Of a stretch of 38,498 bases of DNA, positions 1 through 8,262 are shown in pieces. A program made the translations under genes and the position numbers. This DNA is from an uncultured Roseovarius sp. Its GTDB lineage: Bacteria > Pseudomonadota > Alphaproteobacteria > Rhodobacterales > Rhodobacteraceae. The notes under the pieces were generated by a model. The model searched no databases and was not told where the DNA came from. It worked only from the letters and a program-made list of their open reading frames with translations. How positions within the stretch are numbered: the stretch's first letter is position 1; every line of letters starts with the position of its first letter. The stretch spans positions 1 through 38,498 of the forward strand of contig CAKSUL010000016.1 of assembly GCA_934501475.1 (NCBI GenBank). The letters are read 5' to 3'.

Positions 1-79
1 ATCCATAGTCGGAGAAAGAGGCCAGCTGCATCTGCACTCCTTAATTTGGCATTGACAATACGAAATATAGAGGAGGATA

Positions 80-103
80 ATGCGCATTACAAATACCAAT
101 TGA
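80..103 (+). other. Possible 7-codon leader ORF
   Basis: An AGGAGG motif (71-76) stands three bases before an ATG (80) that opens a seven-codon frame ending in TGA at 101-103. The stop overlaps the left arm of a stem-loop (102-128). This arrangement would suit a regulatory leader peptide upstream of dnrN. The SD-to-start spacing is shorter than usual and nothing shows that it is translated, so it may be chance. Confidence 0.15.
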
Positions 104-208
104 TGCAGAGTCGCGAATCCGACGCATCGGGAGGGTGGTTGTCATGCCCCGCACTGGAAATCCGCCTCACAAGGCGACCGTGATCGGAACGCCGCGCGCG
201 TCCCGATC
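102..208 (+). promoter_or_regulatory. Two consecutive stem-loops in the dnrN leader
   Basis: The first stem-loop (102-128) pairs GATGC with GCATC and, after an AGA bulge, GTCG with CGAC around a six-base loop. The second (182-208) pairs GATCGG with CCGATC and, after an A/C mismatch, ACGC with GCGT around a five-base loop. Neither is followed by a T run on the plus strand, so neither looks like a standard intrinsic terminator. They could be a structured 5' leader for dnrN, operators, or (the first) the end of a gene outside the window. No full FNR-type box is visible here. Confidence 0.3.
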
Positions 209-259
209 GGGTGCGGCTGTCCTGCGCCGTCCTGCCCATCCCCCCTCACGGAGATTGAA

Positions 260-937
260 ATGACCGCCACCCCCCAACCAATGCAACAGCGCAATGTCGG
301 CGACATCGCCGCGCAGCTTCCCGGTGCCAGCGGCATCTTTCGCCATTTCGGGATTGATTTCTGCTGTCATGGCAATGTCCCGCTGGCCGAGGCCGCACAG
401 GCGCGCGGGCTGGACATCGCCAAATTGGAAGCCGCGCTTGGCGCGCTTGATCCCGCCGCCGCGCCCGACGCCCCGCATGAGACCGACGCGCTGATCGACC
501 ATATCCAGAGCCGCTATCACGAGGGCCACCGCCGCCAGATCCCCGAACTGATCGAACTGTCCCGCAAGGTCGAGGCGGTGCATGCCGACCACCCCGCCGT
601 CCCCGACGGGCTGGCCGACACGCTGCATCAGATCCGGGGTGAGCTAGAGGTGCATATGAAAAAGGAAGAGCTGATATTGTTTCCGGCCATGCGCCGGCAG
701 GCGGCGGGCAAACTGAGCGCGCCGATCACCGAGATGCGCCACGATCACGACGATCACGGGCTCTTTCTGGATCAGATCGCCCGCCTGACCGATGATTACA
801 CCCCGCCGCAAGAGGCCTGCCGGTCATGGCAGGCGCTTTATGCCGGGGCGGCGCAACTCAGGGCCGACCTGATGGAGCATATCCATCTTGAAAACAACAT
901 CCTGTTCCCGCGTTTCGAGGGCACGCAAGACGCCTGA
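260..937 (+). CDS. dnrN: Di-iron repair protein of the ScdA/YtfE/RIC type
   Basis: The 225-aa protein has an N-terminal ScdA_N (DUF542) domain of about 65 residues containing the DFCCHG motif (C35, C36), followed by a hemerythrin-like domain. All expected di-iron ligands are present and each is offset by +3 from E. coli YtfE: H87, H132, E136, H163, H207 and E211. The family repairs iron-sulfur and di-iron centres damaged by nitric oxide or oxidants in the cytoplasm. In denitrifying Rhodobacteraceae the gene is called dnrN. The ATG at 260 has a CGGAGA ribosome-binding site six bases upstream. The next gene, a cytochrome oxidase subunit I, begins 37 bases downstream on the same strand, so co-transcription is likely. 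Family assignment is firm; the link to denitrification here rests on family knowledge and on the nar genes elsewhere in the window. Confidence 0.9.
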   Translation: MTATPQPMQQRNVGDIAAQLPGASGIFRHFGIDFCCHGNVPLAEAAQARGLDIAKLEAALGALDPAAAPDAPHETDALIDHIQSRYHEGHRRQIPELIELSRKVEAVHADHPAVPDGLADTLHQIRGELEVHMKKEELILFPAMRRQAAGKLSAPITEMRHDHDDHGLFLDQIARLTDDYTPPQEACRSWQALYAGAAQLRADLMEHIHLENNILFPRFEGTQDA

Positions 938-974
938 AACATCCCCCACTCCCACCGCAGCCGGAGCAACCACC

Positions 975-2639
975 ATGAGCGACGTCACACTGGATCACAC
1001 CACCGACAAGCGCGGGTTCTTTACCCGATGGTTCATGTCCACGAACCACAAGGACATCGGCATCCTCTATCTGTTCACCTCGGCCTTCGTGGGGCTGATC
1101 GCGGTCGTGCTGTCGGTGTTCATGCGGCTGGAGCTGATGGACCCCGGCGTGCAATACATGTGCGCCGAGGGGATGCGGCTCTGGCCCACCGGGACGGAAT
1201 GCACCCCCAACGGGCATTTGTGGAACATCATCGTCACCTATCACGGCATCCTGATGATGTTCTTCGTGGTGATCCCGGCGCTGTTCGGGGGGTTCGGGAA
1301 CTATCTCTTGCCGCTGATGATCGGGGCGCCGGACATGGCGTTTCCGCGGCTCAACAACCTCAGTTTCTGGCTGTTCGTCGCCGGGACCAGCCTTGCGCTG
1401 GCCTCGCTGCTGGCCCCGGGGGGCGATGGTCAGCATGGCGCGGGCGTGGGCTGGACGCTCTATGCGCCGCTGTCGGTGCGCGATGGCGGGATCTCGATGG
1501 ATCTGGCGATCTTTGCCATCCATGTGTCCGGGGCCAGTTCGATCCTGGGGGCGATCAACATGATCACCACCTTCCTCAACATGCGCGCGCCGGGCATGAC
1601 CCTGTTCAAGGTGCCGCTGTTTGCGTGGTCGGTCTTCATCACCGCGTGGATGCTGTTGATGGCGGTGCCGGTTCTGGCGGGGGCGGTGACCATGCTGTTG
1701 ACGGACCGGAATTTCGCGACCACCTTCTTTGATCCCTCGGGCGGCGGCGATCCGCAGCTGTATCAGCACCTGTTCTGGTTCTTCGGCCACCCGGAGGTCT
1801 ATATCGTCGTCCTGCCCGGCTTTGGCATCATCAGCCATGTTGTCGGCACCTTCGCAAGGAAACCGATCTTCGGCTATCTGCCGATGGTCTGGGCGCTGAT
1901 TGCCATCGGGACACTGGGCTTTGCGGTCTGGGCGCATCACATGTTCACCGTCGGCATGTCGATCACGCAACAAAGCTTTTTCCAGATCGCATCGGTGACC
2001 ATCGCGGTGCCCACCGGCATCAAGATCTTTTCCTGGATCGCAACCATGTGGGGTGGCTCGATCCAGTTCAGGACGCCGATGCTGTTTGCCTTCGGCTTTA
2101 TCTTTCTGTTCACCGTCGGGGGCGTGACCGGTGTTGTCATCGCGCAGGCCAGCGTGGACCGGGCCTATCACGACACCTATTATGTGGTCGCGCATTTCCA
2201 TTACGTGATGTCGCTGGGCGCGGTCTTTGCGCTGTTTGCCGGGCTTTACTACTGGATCGGCAAGATGTCTGGCCGCCAATATCCCGAATGGGCGGGGCAG
2301 TTGCATTTCTGGCTGTTCTTCATCGGCGCAAACCTCACCTTTTTCCCGCAGCATTTCCTTGGCCGCCAGGGGATGCCGCGCCGCTATATCGACTATCCCG
2401 AGGCGTTCGCCTTCTGGAACCATATCTCAAGCTGGGGCGCGCTGTTGTCCTTTGCGTCGTTCCTGCTGTTCATCGGCATCATCCTTTACACCCTGCTGGC
2501 GGGCAAACGTGAGACCCGGGCGAATTACTGGAATGAATTTGCCGACACGCTGGAATGGACCCTGCCCACGCCGGTGCCGGAACACACGTTCGAGCAACTG
2601 CCCAAACCCGCCGACTGGAACAGGCACGCAACCACCTGA
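975..2639 (+). CDS. ctaD: Cytochrome c oxidase subunit I, aa3-type (stand-alone)
   Basis: The 554-aa, multi-span haem-copper oxidase core subunit reduces oxygen to water and pumps protons across the cytoplasmic membrane. Haem a ligands are H90 and H409. CuB ligands are H272, H321 and H322, with cross-linked Y276 and haem a3 ligand H407. The D channel (D120, E274 in the HPEVY motif) and the K-channel lysine (K350) are intact, so it should be a pumping A1-type enzyme. The start at 975 is chosen because the protein then begins like other alphaproteobacterial CtaD proteins and has a GGAG motif upstream; the frame continues further 5' without homology. No subunit II, III or haem A assembly gene is near. 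Paracoccus likewise carries subunit I genes (ctaDI, ctaDII) away from ctaC/ctaE. It converges on nhaA with 24 bases between them. Confidence 0.93.
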   Translation: MSDVTLDHTTDKRGFFTRWFMSTNHKDIGILYLFTSAFVGLIAVVLSVFMRLELMDPGVQYMCAEGMRLWPTGTECTPNGHLWNIIVTYHGILMMFFVVIPALFGGFGNYLLPLMIGAPDMAFPRLNNLSFWLFVAGTSLALASLLAPGGDGQHGAGVGWTLYAPLSVRDGGISMDLAIFAIHVSGASSILGAINMITTFLNMRAPGMTLFKVPLFAWSVFITAWMLLMAVPVLAGAVTMLLTDRNFATTFFDPSGGGDPQLYQHLFWFFGHPEVYIVVLPGFGIISHVVGTFARKPIFGYLPMVWALIAIGTLGFAVWAHHMFTVGMSITQQSFFQIASVTIAVPTGIKIFSWIATMWGGSIQFRTPMLFAFGFIFLFTVGGVTGVVIAQASVDRAYHDTYYVVAHFHYVMSLGAVFALFAGLYYWIGKMSGRQYPEWAGQLHFWLFFIGANLTFFPQHFLGRQGMPRRYIDYPEAFAFWNHISSWGALLSFASFLLFIGIILYTLLAGKRETRANYWNEFADTLEWTLPTPVPEHTFEQLPKPADWNRHATT

Positions 2640-2663
2640 CACTTGGCGCACGCGCCGCCACGC

Positions 2664-4478
2664 TCATGCGCGGCGCGCCATCACCCGTCCGGCCAGCACG
2701 ATCAACGCCGACCCGATCAGCGCCGATGCGACCGACCCCAGAAACACCGCCAGTTTGACCGCCCCCAGTTGCGGGCCGGAAAATGCGGCGGTGGCGATGA
2801 AGATCGACATGGTAAACCCGACACCCGCCAGACAGCCCGCCCCCAGAAACTGAAGCCAGCCGATTTCCGAGGAAAGCTGCGCCCAGCCCATCCGCACCGC
2901 GATCCAGCAGCTTGCAAAGATGCCCAGCGGCTTGCCCAGAACCAGCCCCAGCATCACCCCGAGGGATTCAGGCGCGAGCGGTGCAAAACCCGACCCCACC
3001 AGCAAGACACCGGTGTTGAAGAAGGCAAACAGCGGCAGAATCAGGAAATTGGTCCAGTTCTCCAACGCATGTTGCAGATGATGACCCGGCTCGCGCAGCC
3101 GGGTGATGGCCTGCTCCAGCGCGCTGACCGCATATTCCGCGATCTTGTCGCGCCGGGTTTCAACCTCGGGATCGACCGTGTCGGCGATCACCGTCGCCTG
3201 CGCGGCCACTTCGGTGACATTTGCGGTGCGGCGCGCCGGGATCAGCAGCGCGGTCAGCACCCCGGCCAGCGTGGCATGCAGGCCCGACGCATGAACAAAG
3301 ATCCACAGCACGAGTCCCAGCACCAGATAGGGCGCCAGCGCATAGACCCGCACCCGCCCCAGCAAGGCCATGAGGACAACGCAGCCAAGGGCGGCAAACA
3401 TCGGCACCACGTTCAGCCCCTCGCCGTAAAACAGCGCGATGACGACGATCGCGCCCAGATCGTCCGCAATGGCCAATGCCGCGACAAACACCTTGAGCGA
3501 ATTGGGCACGCGCCGGCCCAGCAACGCCATCAACCCCAGCGTGAAGGCGATATCGGTCGCCATCGGCACACCCCAGCCATGCGCCGCCGGCCCGCCCGCG
3601 TTCAGCCCGGCAAAGATCAGCGCAGGCACCACCATGCCCCCCAGCGCCCCGATCAGCGGCAGCATCGCGCTTGAGATATCCGACAACTCGCCCGAGACGA
3701 TCTCGCGCTTGATCTCGATCCCGACGATCAGGAAAAAGATCGTCATCAACCCGTCATTGATCCACGCCTCGACCGACAGACCAAAGCGCGCCTGCCCGAA
3801 GGACAGCGCCAATTCGGTATGGCGGAACGTCTCATAGGCGTCATGCAACCCGGTATTGGCCACCAGCAGCGCGGCGAGCGTGGCCAGAACCAGCAACAGA
3901 CCACCCGACGCCGCCCAGCCGAAAAACCGCTGGCTTGCGCGCTCCACACGAAAGCCGAACGGGCGCTCGACCGCCTCCATGATCGACAACTCATCCCAGG
4001 CGCCCAGGTAATGCTCGCCCTCGATGAACAGCGTGGGCGTGCGCGCGACATCCGCCGCGCGGGCAAATTCACGATCCCGCGCCAGATGATCTCTGACCTC
4101 GCTGGATGTCAGATCGTGCTCGAAGCGCTCGCTGTCCAGCCCGATCTCATCGGCCAGATCCATCAGGTCTTCGGGCGTGAAACCCTGCCCGCGGCGGAAC
4201 AGCACCTGATGCATGTCCCAGAACATGCCCTGAAGGCCGGCTGCAATGGCGGCGCGCGCCGCGCGCTCGGCGGTGGCGTTGCCCTGTTCGGGGTCCTGGC
4301 GATAGATATAGACGATCTTGCCGTCCTGGCGGTCAGCGATCCGGCGCAGGATGTCGCGCAGCCTGCGGCAGGCATTGGACGTGTAATCCCCATAAAGGAT
4401 GACCGCGCGCTCGCATTCCGCGTCACCCAGATGGAAATCACGACCGGGATCGAAATCTGTCTGTGTCCTGCGCCTCAT
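2664..4478 (-). CDS. nhaA: NhaA-type Na+/H+ antiporter with N-terminal thioredoxin-like domain
   Basis: This is a 604-aa fusion. Residues 1 to about 175 form a DsbA/thioredoxin-fold domain with a cis-Pro-like RTPTLF segment, but the CxxC site is replaced by SNAC (only one Cys). Redox catalysis of the usual type is therefore unlikely. Residues from about 185 to the end are a full NhaA antiporter with the ion-binding aspartates D309 (ATDIAF motif) and D339-D340 (IADDLGAI motif), matching E. coli D133 and D163-D164. NhaA exchanges two protons for one sodium ion at the inner membrane and supports pH and salt tolerance, sensible for a marine bacterium. Such fusions are known in actinobacteria and proteobacteria. 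The ATG at 4478 lacks an obvious SD, so the exact start is uncertain. It is divergent from the DUF5602-like gene. Confidence 0.9.
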   Translation of the reverse strand: MRRRTQTDFDPGRDFHLGDAECERAVILYGDYTSNACRRLRDILRRIADRQDGKIVYIYRQDPEQGNATAERAARAAIAAGLQGMFWDMHQVLFRRGQGFTPEDLMDLADEIGLDSERFEHDLTSSEVRDHLARDREFARAADVARTPTLFIEGEHYLGAWDELSIMEAVERPFGFRVERASQRFFGWAASGGLLLVLATLAALLVANTGLHDAYETFRHTELALSFGQARFGLSVEAWINDGLMTIFFLIVGIEIKREIVSGELSDISSAMLPLIGALGGMVVPALIFAGLNAGGPAAHGWGVPMATDIAFTLGLMALLGRRVPNSLKVFVAALAIADDLGAIVVIALFYGEGLNVVPMFAALGCVVLMALLGRVRVYALAPYLVLGLVLWIFVHASGLHATLAGVLTALLIPARRTANVTEVAAQATVIADTVDPEVETRRDKIAEYAVSALEQAITRLREPGHHLQHALENWTNFLILPLFAFFNTGVLLVGSGFAPLAPESLGVMLGLVLGKPLGIFASCWIAVRMGWAQLSSEIGWLQFLGAGCLAGVGFTMSIFIATAAFSGPQLGAVKLAVFLGSVASALIGSALIVLAGRVMARRA

Positions 4479-4688
4479 CGTCGGGCCAGTCTTTCATGTC
4501 CGTGGGGTTTCCCGGCCATTTCCGGCGTTTTGCCACCGGAATGCAAGGACAATGCGCCGCTGGGCGACCGCGCGCTGCGCCCCTTTCATGAAAATCCGCA
4601 AAAACCGGGAACCTTTGCACGCGATCCGCATCCAATAGGGCAGATGGATCGGAAAACACCGGCCCGTCTCAGGAACAGGAGATATGAA
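4479..4688. promoter_or_regulatory. Divergent intergenic region, nhaA / DUF5602-like gene
   Basis: These 210 bases must hold promoters for both directions. The only motif I can point to is GGAACC at 4608-4613, which resembles the -35 element of ECF-sigma promoters and reads towards the operon that ends in an ECF sigma gene. A matching CGTC-like -10 element is not seen at the right distance, so autoregulation is only a possibility. No FNR-type box was found. Confidence 0.2.
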
Positions 4689-5114
4689 ATGAAACGTTTT
4701 CTTGCCACACTCGCGGCATTGTCCAGCATGAGCGCCCTGCCCGCATTGGCCCATGACCCGATCGATGCGGTCGCCAGCAATCCCCCGGATGCCCCCTATC
4801 AAAAGGTCAGTGACCTGGTGAAACTGCCCGATTTCCTGCCCGGCATGGGTCAGCTTTTCGTTGATCCGGCAACGCTGCCGGCCGGGCCGTTCATCGCCTA
4901 TGACCGTGACGGGCGTCTGGTCAGCAGCATCTACATGATCCCGATCTCGCAGATGAACGCCGAAACCAGCTTTGACAATCTTGCCATGCCCGGCGGCGCG
5001 GTCGATCACACGGATATCTACTACAACGCCGGCCATCCCGGCGTGGCCGAACCGCATATCCATATCGTTCTGTGGCATGTTCCCGTCGCGGACGAAGCCA
5101 GCGTGGCCGAGTGA
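4689..5114 (+). CDS. Secreted DUF5602 (TTHB210-like) protein
   Basis: The 141-aa protein has a clear Sec signal peptide (MKRF start, hydrophobic stretch, ALAHD cleavage region near residue 21). The mature part has the pattern I associate with DUF5602/TTHB210-like proteins: a GMGQLFVDP segment, a YDRDGRLV strand, an IYMIPI strand, and a His-rich end with VDHTDIYYNAGHPG and EPHIHIVLWH. The clustered histidines and acidic residues suggest metal binding, but this is inferred. TTHB210 of Thermus is controlled by a sigmaE/anti-sigmaE pair, and here the same operon carries an ECF sigma gene. It is followed after one base by a cupredoxin, so translation is probably coupled. The ATG at 4689 overlaps an out-of-frame ATG at 4684; the reading frame settles the choice. 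Function is unknown. Confidence 0.65.
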   Translation: MKRFLATLAALSSMSALPALAHDPIDAVASNPPDAPYQKVSDLVKLPDFLPGMGQLFVDPATLPAGPFIAYDRDGRLVSSIYMIPISQMNAETSFDNLAMPGGAVDHTDIYYNAGHPGVAEPHIHIVLWHVPVADEASVAE

Positions 5115-5115
5115 C

Positions 5116-5631
5116 ATGGAACGCAGATCCTTTCTGTGGGGGGGCGGCAGCCTGGCTGCCGTTCTTCCCCTCTGGCCCCGCGTTGCAACGGCGCAGCCTG
5201 TGGTCCAGATCGACATGATCGGGCGTGCGGATGGCTCGAAGGTGTGGTTCGATCCGGTCGGGGTGTTGATCGCGCCCGGCCAGACCGTCCGCTGGAGCAA
5301 CCGCGACAAGGGCAATTCACATACCGCCACCGCCTATGCGCCCGAAAATGACGACCACCCGCGCCGCATCCCCGACGGGGCCGCGCCGTTTGACAGCGAC
5401 TACCTGCTGCCCGGTGACAGCTTTGAGATGACATTCGACGTGCCGGGCATCTATGATTATTTCTGCATTCCGCATGAAATGGCGGGTATGGTGGGACGTA
5501 TCATCGTCGCTGGGCCGGGTCAGACCGCGTTTGACGGCTATCCTGACGCCGACCTGCCCGAGGACGTCTTGCAGGGCTTCCCGGCGGTCAGCGACATCGT
5601 GCAGCAGCGCCTTATCCGGATGGATGGCTGA
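5116..5631 (+). CDS. Plastocyanin-like cupredoxin with Tat signal
   Basis: The 171-aa protein begins with a twin-arginine signal (ERRSFL, residues 2-7, then a hydrophobic stretch ending near ATAQ), which implies export of a folded, possibly metal-loaded protein. The cupredoxin fold carries type 1 copper ligands H69, C117, H120 and M125 (with M122 as an alternative). An extra C-terminal segment of about 35 residues follows the copper loop. Such proteins usually carry electrons in the periplasm. It lies one base after the DUF5602-like gene and one base before the ECF sigma gene, so the three form one transcription unit. The electron partner cannot be read from the sequence. Confidence 0.85.
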   Translation: MERRSFLWGGGSLAAVLPLWPRVATAQPVVQIDMIGRADGSKVWFDPVGVLIAPGQTVRWSNRDKGNSHTATAYAPENDDHPRRIPDGAAPFDSDYLLPGDSFEMTFDVPGIYDYFCIPHEMAGMVGRIIVAGPGQTAFDGYPDADLPEDVLQGFPAVSDIVQQRLIRMDG

Positions 5632-5632
5632 C

Positions 5633-6343
5633 ATGGAAACAAACCCGGCACCACGCCACCACCCACCACAGGATCACCAGAGCGACGCCGATCTGGTGGC
5701 GCGCGCCCGCACCGGCGATGAACGGGCCGTGCGCGCCCTGATCCGGCGCTGCAATCAGCAACTGTTCCGGGTCGCGCGCGCCATCGTGCATGACGACACT
5801 GCCGCCGAAGACGTGGTTCAGGCCGCCTACATGCGCGCCTTTACCCGTCTTGAGACATTCCGCGGTGACTCGGCCTTTGCCACATGGATGACCCGGATCG
5901 TCATGAACGAGGCCTATGGCCATCTGCGCCGTCAGGGGCCGGTCGTGCAACTGGATGACTACCGCAACGCCACCCGGATCAACCCCGATGCAGATGGGTC
6001 CACGCTTATGTCACCTTCGCCCCCAACCCCCGACACCGAACTTGCCCGCAAGGAAGTGCGCCTGTTTCTGGAGGCCGCGATAGACACCCTGCCCGAGCCG
6101 TTCCGCCTGACCTATGTGCTGCGTGATGTTCAAGGGCTGCCAACGCGCGAAGTGGCGACGTTGATGGGGGTGCGTGGCGTCACCGTCAAGACCCGGCTGT
6201 TTCGCGCACGAAGGCTGCTGCGCGCGCGCTTTGAACACAGCTTTTCGCGGGAATTCTCGGGTATTTTCCCGTTTGACGGCGCGCGCTGCGTCGGCATGGC
6301 CGACCGCGTCGTGACGGCACTCAGGCAAAACCGCAGGCCCTGA
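5633..6343 (+). CDS. ECF-family RNA polymerase sigma factor
   Basis: The 236-aa protein has sigma region 2 (about residues 35-100, with AEDVVQAAY and FRGDSAFATWM) and region 4 (about 150-195, with LPEPFRLTYVLRD and a VKTRLFRARRLL helix). Regions 1.1 and 3 are missing, as expected for ECF sigma factors. After region 4 there is an extra tail of about 40 residues containing FPFDGARC, seen in some alphaproteobacterial ECF sigmas. No anti-sigma gene is next to it; the flanking genes encode secreted proteins and, convergently, a flavin reductase. Control may act through the tail, an anti-sigma encoded elsewhere, or transcription. The ATG at 5633 lies one base after the cupredoxin stop. Its likely targets include its own operon, but no convincing promoter pair was found. 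Confidence 0.88.
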   Translation: METNPAPRHHPPQDHQSDADLVARARTGDERAVRALIRRCNQQLFRVARAIVHDDTAAEDVVQAAYMRAFTRLETFRGDSAFATWMTRIVMNEAYGHLRRQGPVVQLDDYRNATRINPDADGSTLMSPSPPTPDTELARKEVRLFLEAAIDTLPEPFRLTYVLRDVQGLPTREVATLMGVRGVTVKTRLFRARRLLRARFEHSFSREFSGIFPFDGARCVGMADRVVTALRQNRRP

Positions 6344-6358
6344 ACCCCTGTGCTTCAG

Positions 6359-6383
6359 CCCCTCGCGCCTGCGCGCCGAGGGG
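6359..6383. terminator. GC-rich stem-loop between convergent genes
   Basis: CCCCTCG (6359-6365) pairs with CGAGGGG (6377-6383), and the stem can extend inward through CGC/GCG. It lies 16 bases after the sigma factor stop and serves as a plausible transcription end for that operon. There is no strong T run, so it is only a candidate. A smaller hairpin, GGTTC/GAACC at 6471-6485, lies just after the stop of the opposing reductase gene. Confidence 0.3.
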
Positions 6384-6488
6384 CGCAGCAATGATCGTTG
6401 GCAGCCTTGAAGAAAATCCGATCAACGGGCGCACGCACGACACAACCGGTGCCGAGGCCAAGGCGTTTGAGGTTCTTCGCGAACCGCT

Positions 6489-7154
6489 TCAGAATTTCTC
6501 TTCGATGATCTGCGCATCCTTCACATCCAGATCATGCAACGCGTCGCGCACCGCATCCATCATCGGCGGCGGGCCGCACAGGTAATAGCGTTGATCCGGT
6601 TGGACGAACTGACGCAGATATTCGCGATCTAGGCGCTGTTGCGCCACCGTCGAGCCTGCCTTGTCCACCACAAAGGCGGTGGTCAGCCCGGTCATCGCTT
6701 CGAACCTGTCGCGCCAGATGATGTCATCCTCGGTCTTGTTGGCAAAGACCAGCGTCGATCCCTCAAGGGTGCCATGATCGTGCAGACGCTTGCGCAGCAC
6801 GGCAATCATCGGCGTGACACCCGCGCCACCCGCGATGAACACGCCCGGCCCCTGATCGGAGATCGCACCGAACGGCCCTTTCATCCTGACCTTGTCACCC
6901 GGTTTCATCGCGGCGATCTGCTCGGTGACGCCGTGGTGTTCGGGATAGGACTTGATCACGAATTCCAGGGTCGGCTCATCGGGCAGGGTCACGGGCGTGA
7001 AGGGGCGGCCCTTGTCGCTCCAGCCGTCCTTGAGGACATGCAGTTCCACCCCCTGACCGGGGGTATAGTCAAACCCGTCGGGACGCTCGAACACCAGATG
7101 ATGCGTGTCGCGCGTCACCGGCTCGATCTGCTTCAAAGTCATTTCATGTGCCAT
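6489..7154 (-). CDS. FAD-dependent ferredoxin/flavodoxin reductase-type oxidoreductase
   Basis: The 221-aa protein has an FAD-binding barrel with the RPFTPVT motif (50-56, an RxYS-type flavin motif) and an NAD(P)-binding domain with GGAGVTPM (109-116) and CGPPPMM (193-199). There is no 2Fe-2S or globin domain, so it is a stand-alone reductase module. It moves electrons between NAD(P)H and an unknown carrier in the cytoplasm. An AAGGAGG ribosome-binding site upstream supports the ATG at 7154. It lies downstream of the LysR gene on the same strand with 67 bases between, so it could be read separately or with it. The physiological partner is not evident. Confidence 0.85.
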   Translation of the reverse strand: MAHEMTLKQIEPVTRDTHHLVFERPDGFDYTPGQGVELHVLKDGWSDKGRPFTPVTLPDEPTLEFVIKSYPEHHGVTEQIAAMKPGDKVRMKGPFGAISDQGPGVFIAGGAGVTPMIAVLRKRLHDHGTLEGSTLVFANKTEDDIIWRDRFEAMTGLTTAFVVDKAGSTVAQQRLDREYLRQFVQPDQRYYLCGPPPMMDAVRDALHDLDVKDAQIIEEKF

Positions 7155-7221
7155 GGAAATCCCCCTCCTTTTCCATTCTCAACGCCCGGTGGTGACGTTT
7201 GGTTCCAGTGGCGCGGCGCGA

Positions 7222-8163
7222 TCAGATGACGGATTTGTCAAACGCGCCCATGGCCTGCAGATCGCGGCAATGCTGAATGAAAATCCCGATCATGCGCGGC
7301 GTGTTCACCACCTGTTGCGTCGCGATGCCAAAGCAGGGCCGATCCAGAGGGTCCGAAATCGGTATCGCCCGGAATCTGGGGTCATTTCCGCGGTAATCCG
7401 GTGGCATGAAATTCAGGATCGTATAGCCCAGCCCCGCCGATACCAGGCTGCGGGTGATCTCGACCGAGCGGGTGGAATGCGCGACAATGGGCGCAAGGCC
7501 GCAGCTTGCGAACATGTCCCTGTAATAATCCTGCGTCCAGGCCAGGTCCAGCATCACCATCGGCAGCGGCGCAAGTTCGGCCATCGCCACGCAGGCCTGC
7601 CGCGCCAGTGCATGATCCGCCGGAAGCAGGGCATAGGGAGGGGCGTGAAACAGATCTTCGAAGCGATGGCGCGGGCTAAGTTCCTTGTTGTAGGTGAATA
7701 CGTTATAGGTGAACACCAGATCGACTTCGCCCTCATCCAGAAACTCCAGCACCATCGCCATGTCACCTTCCAGCACCTTGATCGAGACGCCGGGATGTCC
7801 CTGCGAAAAGCTTTTCAGGACCACGGGCAGAAACGATGGCGCGGTCGAGACATAGCAACCGATGCGCAGCGTGCCGACCATATCCCCGCCGATCGATTCC
7901 AGTTCGGCACTGACATGGCGCGCCTGACCCAGAAACCCCTTGATCAGCGACAGCGCCTCGCGCCCGGCTGATGTGGGGCGGATGCCCTTGGCCGGGGTGC
8001 GCGTGAACAGATCGAACCCCAACTGCGCCTCGACCGCGTCGATCGCGGCAGTGACCGAGGATTGCGAGATGTGCATCTCGATCGCCGCCTGCGCGATGGA
8101 GCCGTGCCGTGCCGCCGCATCGACGAACCGCATATGTTTGAGATTGAGATTGAGCATATCCAT
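7222..8163 (-). CDS. LysR-family transcriptional regulator
   Basis: The 313-aa protein has an N-terminal winged helix-turn-helix (about residues 3-62, with GSIAQAAIEMHISQSSVT) and a substrate-binding-like effector domain (about 90-300). It is divergent from the amidohydrolase-GTPase-ABC operon with 99 bases between the starts, the usual arrangement for a LysR protein that controls the facing operon in response to a pathway compound. The ATG at 8163 is chosen over an in-frame upstream ATG because a TAGGGGA ribosome-binding site precedes it and the protein then starts right before the helix-turn-helix. The inducer is unknown, but is probably the imported compound or a product of the amidohydrolase. 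Confidence 0.9.
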   Translation of the reverse strand: MDMLNLNLKHMRFVDAAARHGSIAQAAIEMHISQSSVTAAIDAVEAQLGFDLFTRTPAKGIRPTSAGREALSLIKGFLGQARHVSAELESIGGDMVGTLRIGCYVSTAPSFLPVVLKSFSQGHPGVSIKVLEGDMAMVLEFLDEGEVDLVFTYNVFTYNKELSPRHRFEDLFHAPPYALLPADHALARQACVAMAELAPLPMVMLDLAWTQDYYRDMFASCGLAPIVAHSTRSVEITRSLVSAGLGYTILNFMPPDYRGNDPRFRAIPISDPLDRPCFGIATQQVVNTPRMIGIFIQHCRDLQAMGAFDKSVI

Positions 8164-8184
8164 TCCCCTACAGAATGTGGTTTT

Positions 8185-8231
8185 ATGTCCGACTAAATAC
8201 ATTTTCCAACTCAGGGCAAGCTGTCTAGTAT
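8185..8231 (+). promoter_or_regulatory. Candidate LysR site and promoter of the amidohydrolase operon
   Basis: An inverted repeat ATGT-N10-ACAT (8185-8202) fits the interrupted dyad bound by LysR proteins. Directly after it comes TTTCCA (8203-8208), 17 bases, and TAGTAT (8226-8231), each a four-of-six match to the sigma-70 -35 and -10 elements. Transcription would start near 8238, about 25 bases before the GTG start at 8263, and the dyad would be centred near -45. This is pattern matching only. Confidence 0.4.
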
Positions 8232-8262
8232 CGTCCCGAACCCATTCAGAAAGGTTTGCATC

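Noticed and set aside
41..65. A possible FNR/NNR box upstream of dnrN
   Set aside because: Only one TTGAC half-site is present (52-56); the partner half matches ATCAA at two of five positions.
858..2423. A 521-codon frame on the minus strand opposite the oxidase gene
   Set aside because: It lies fully against ctaD, is rich in Arg, His and Asp with no recognisable motif, and has no SD. It is a shadow frame.
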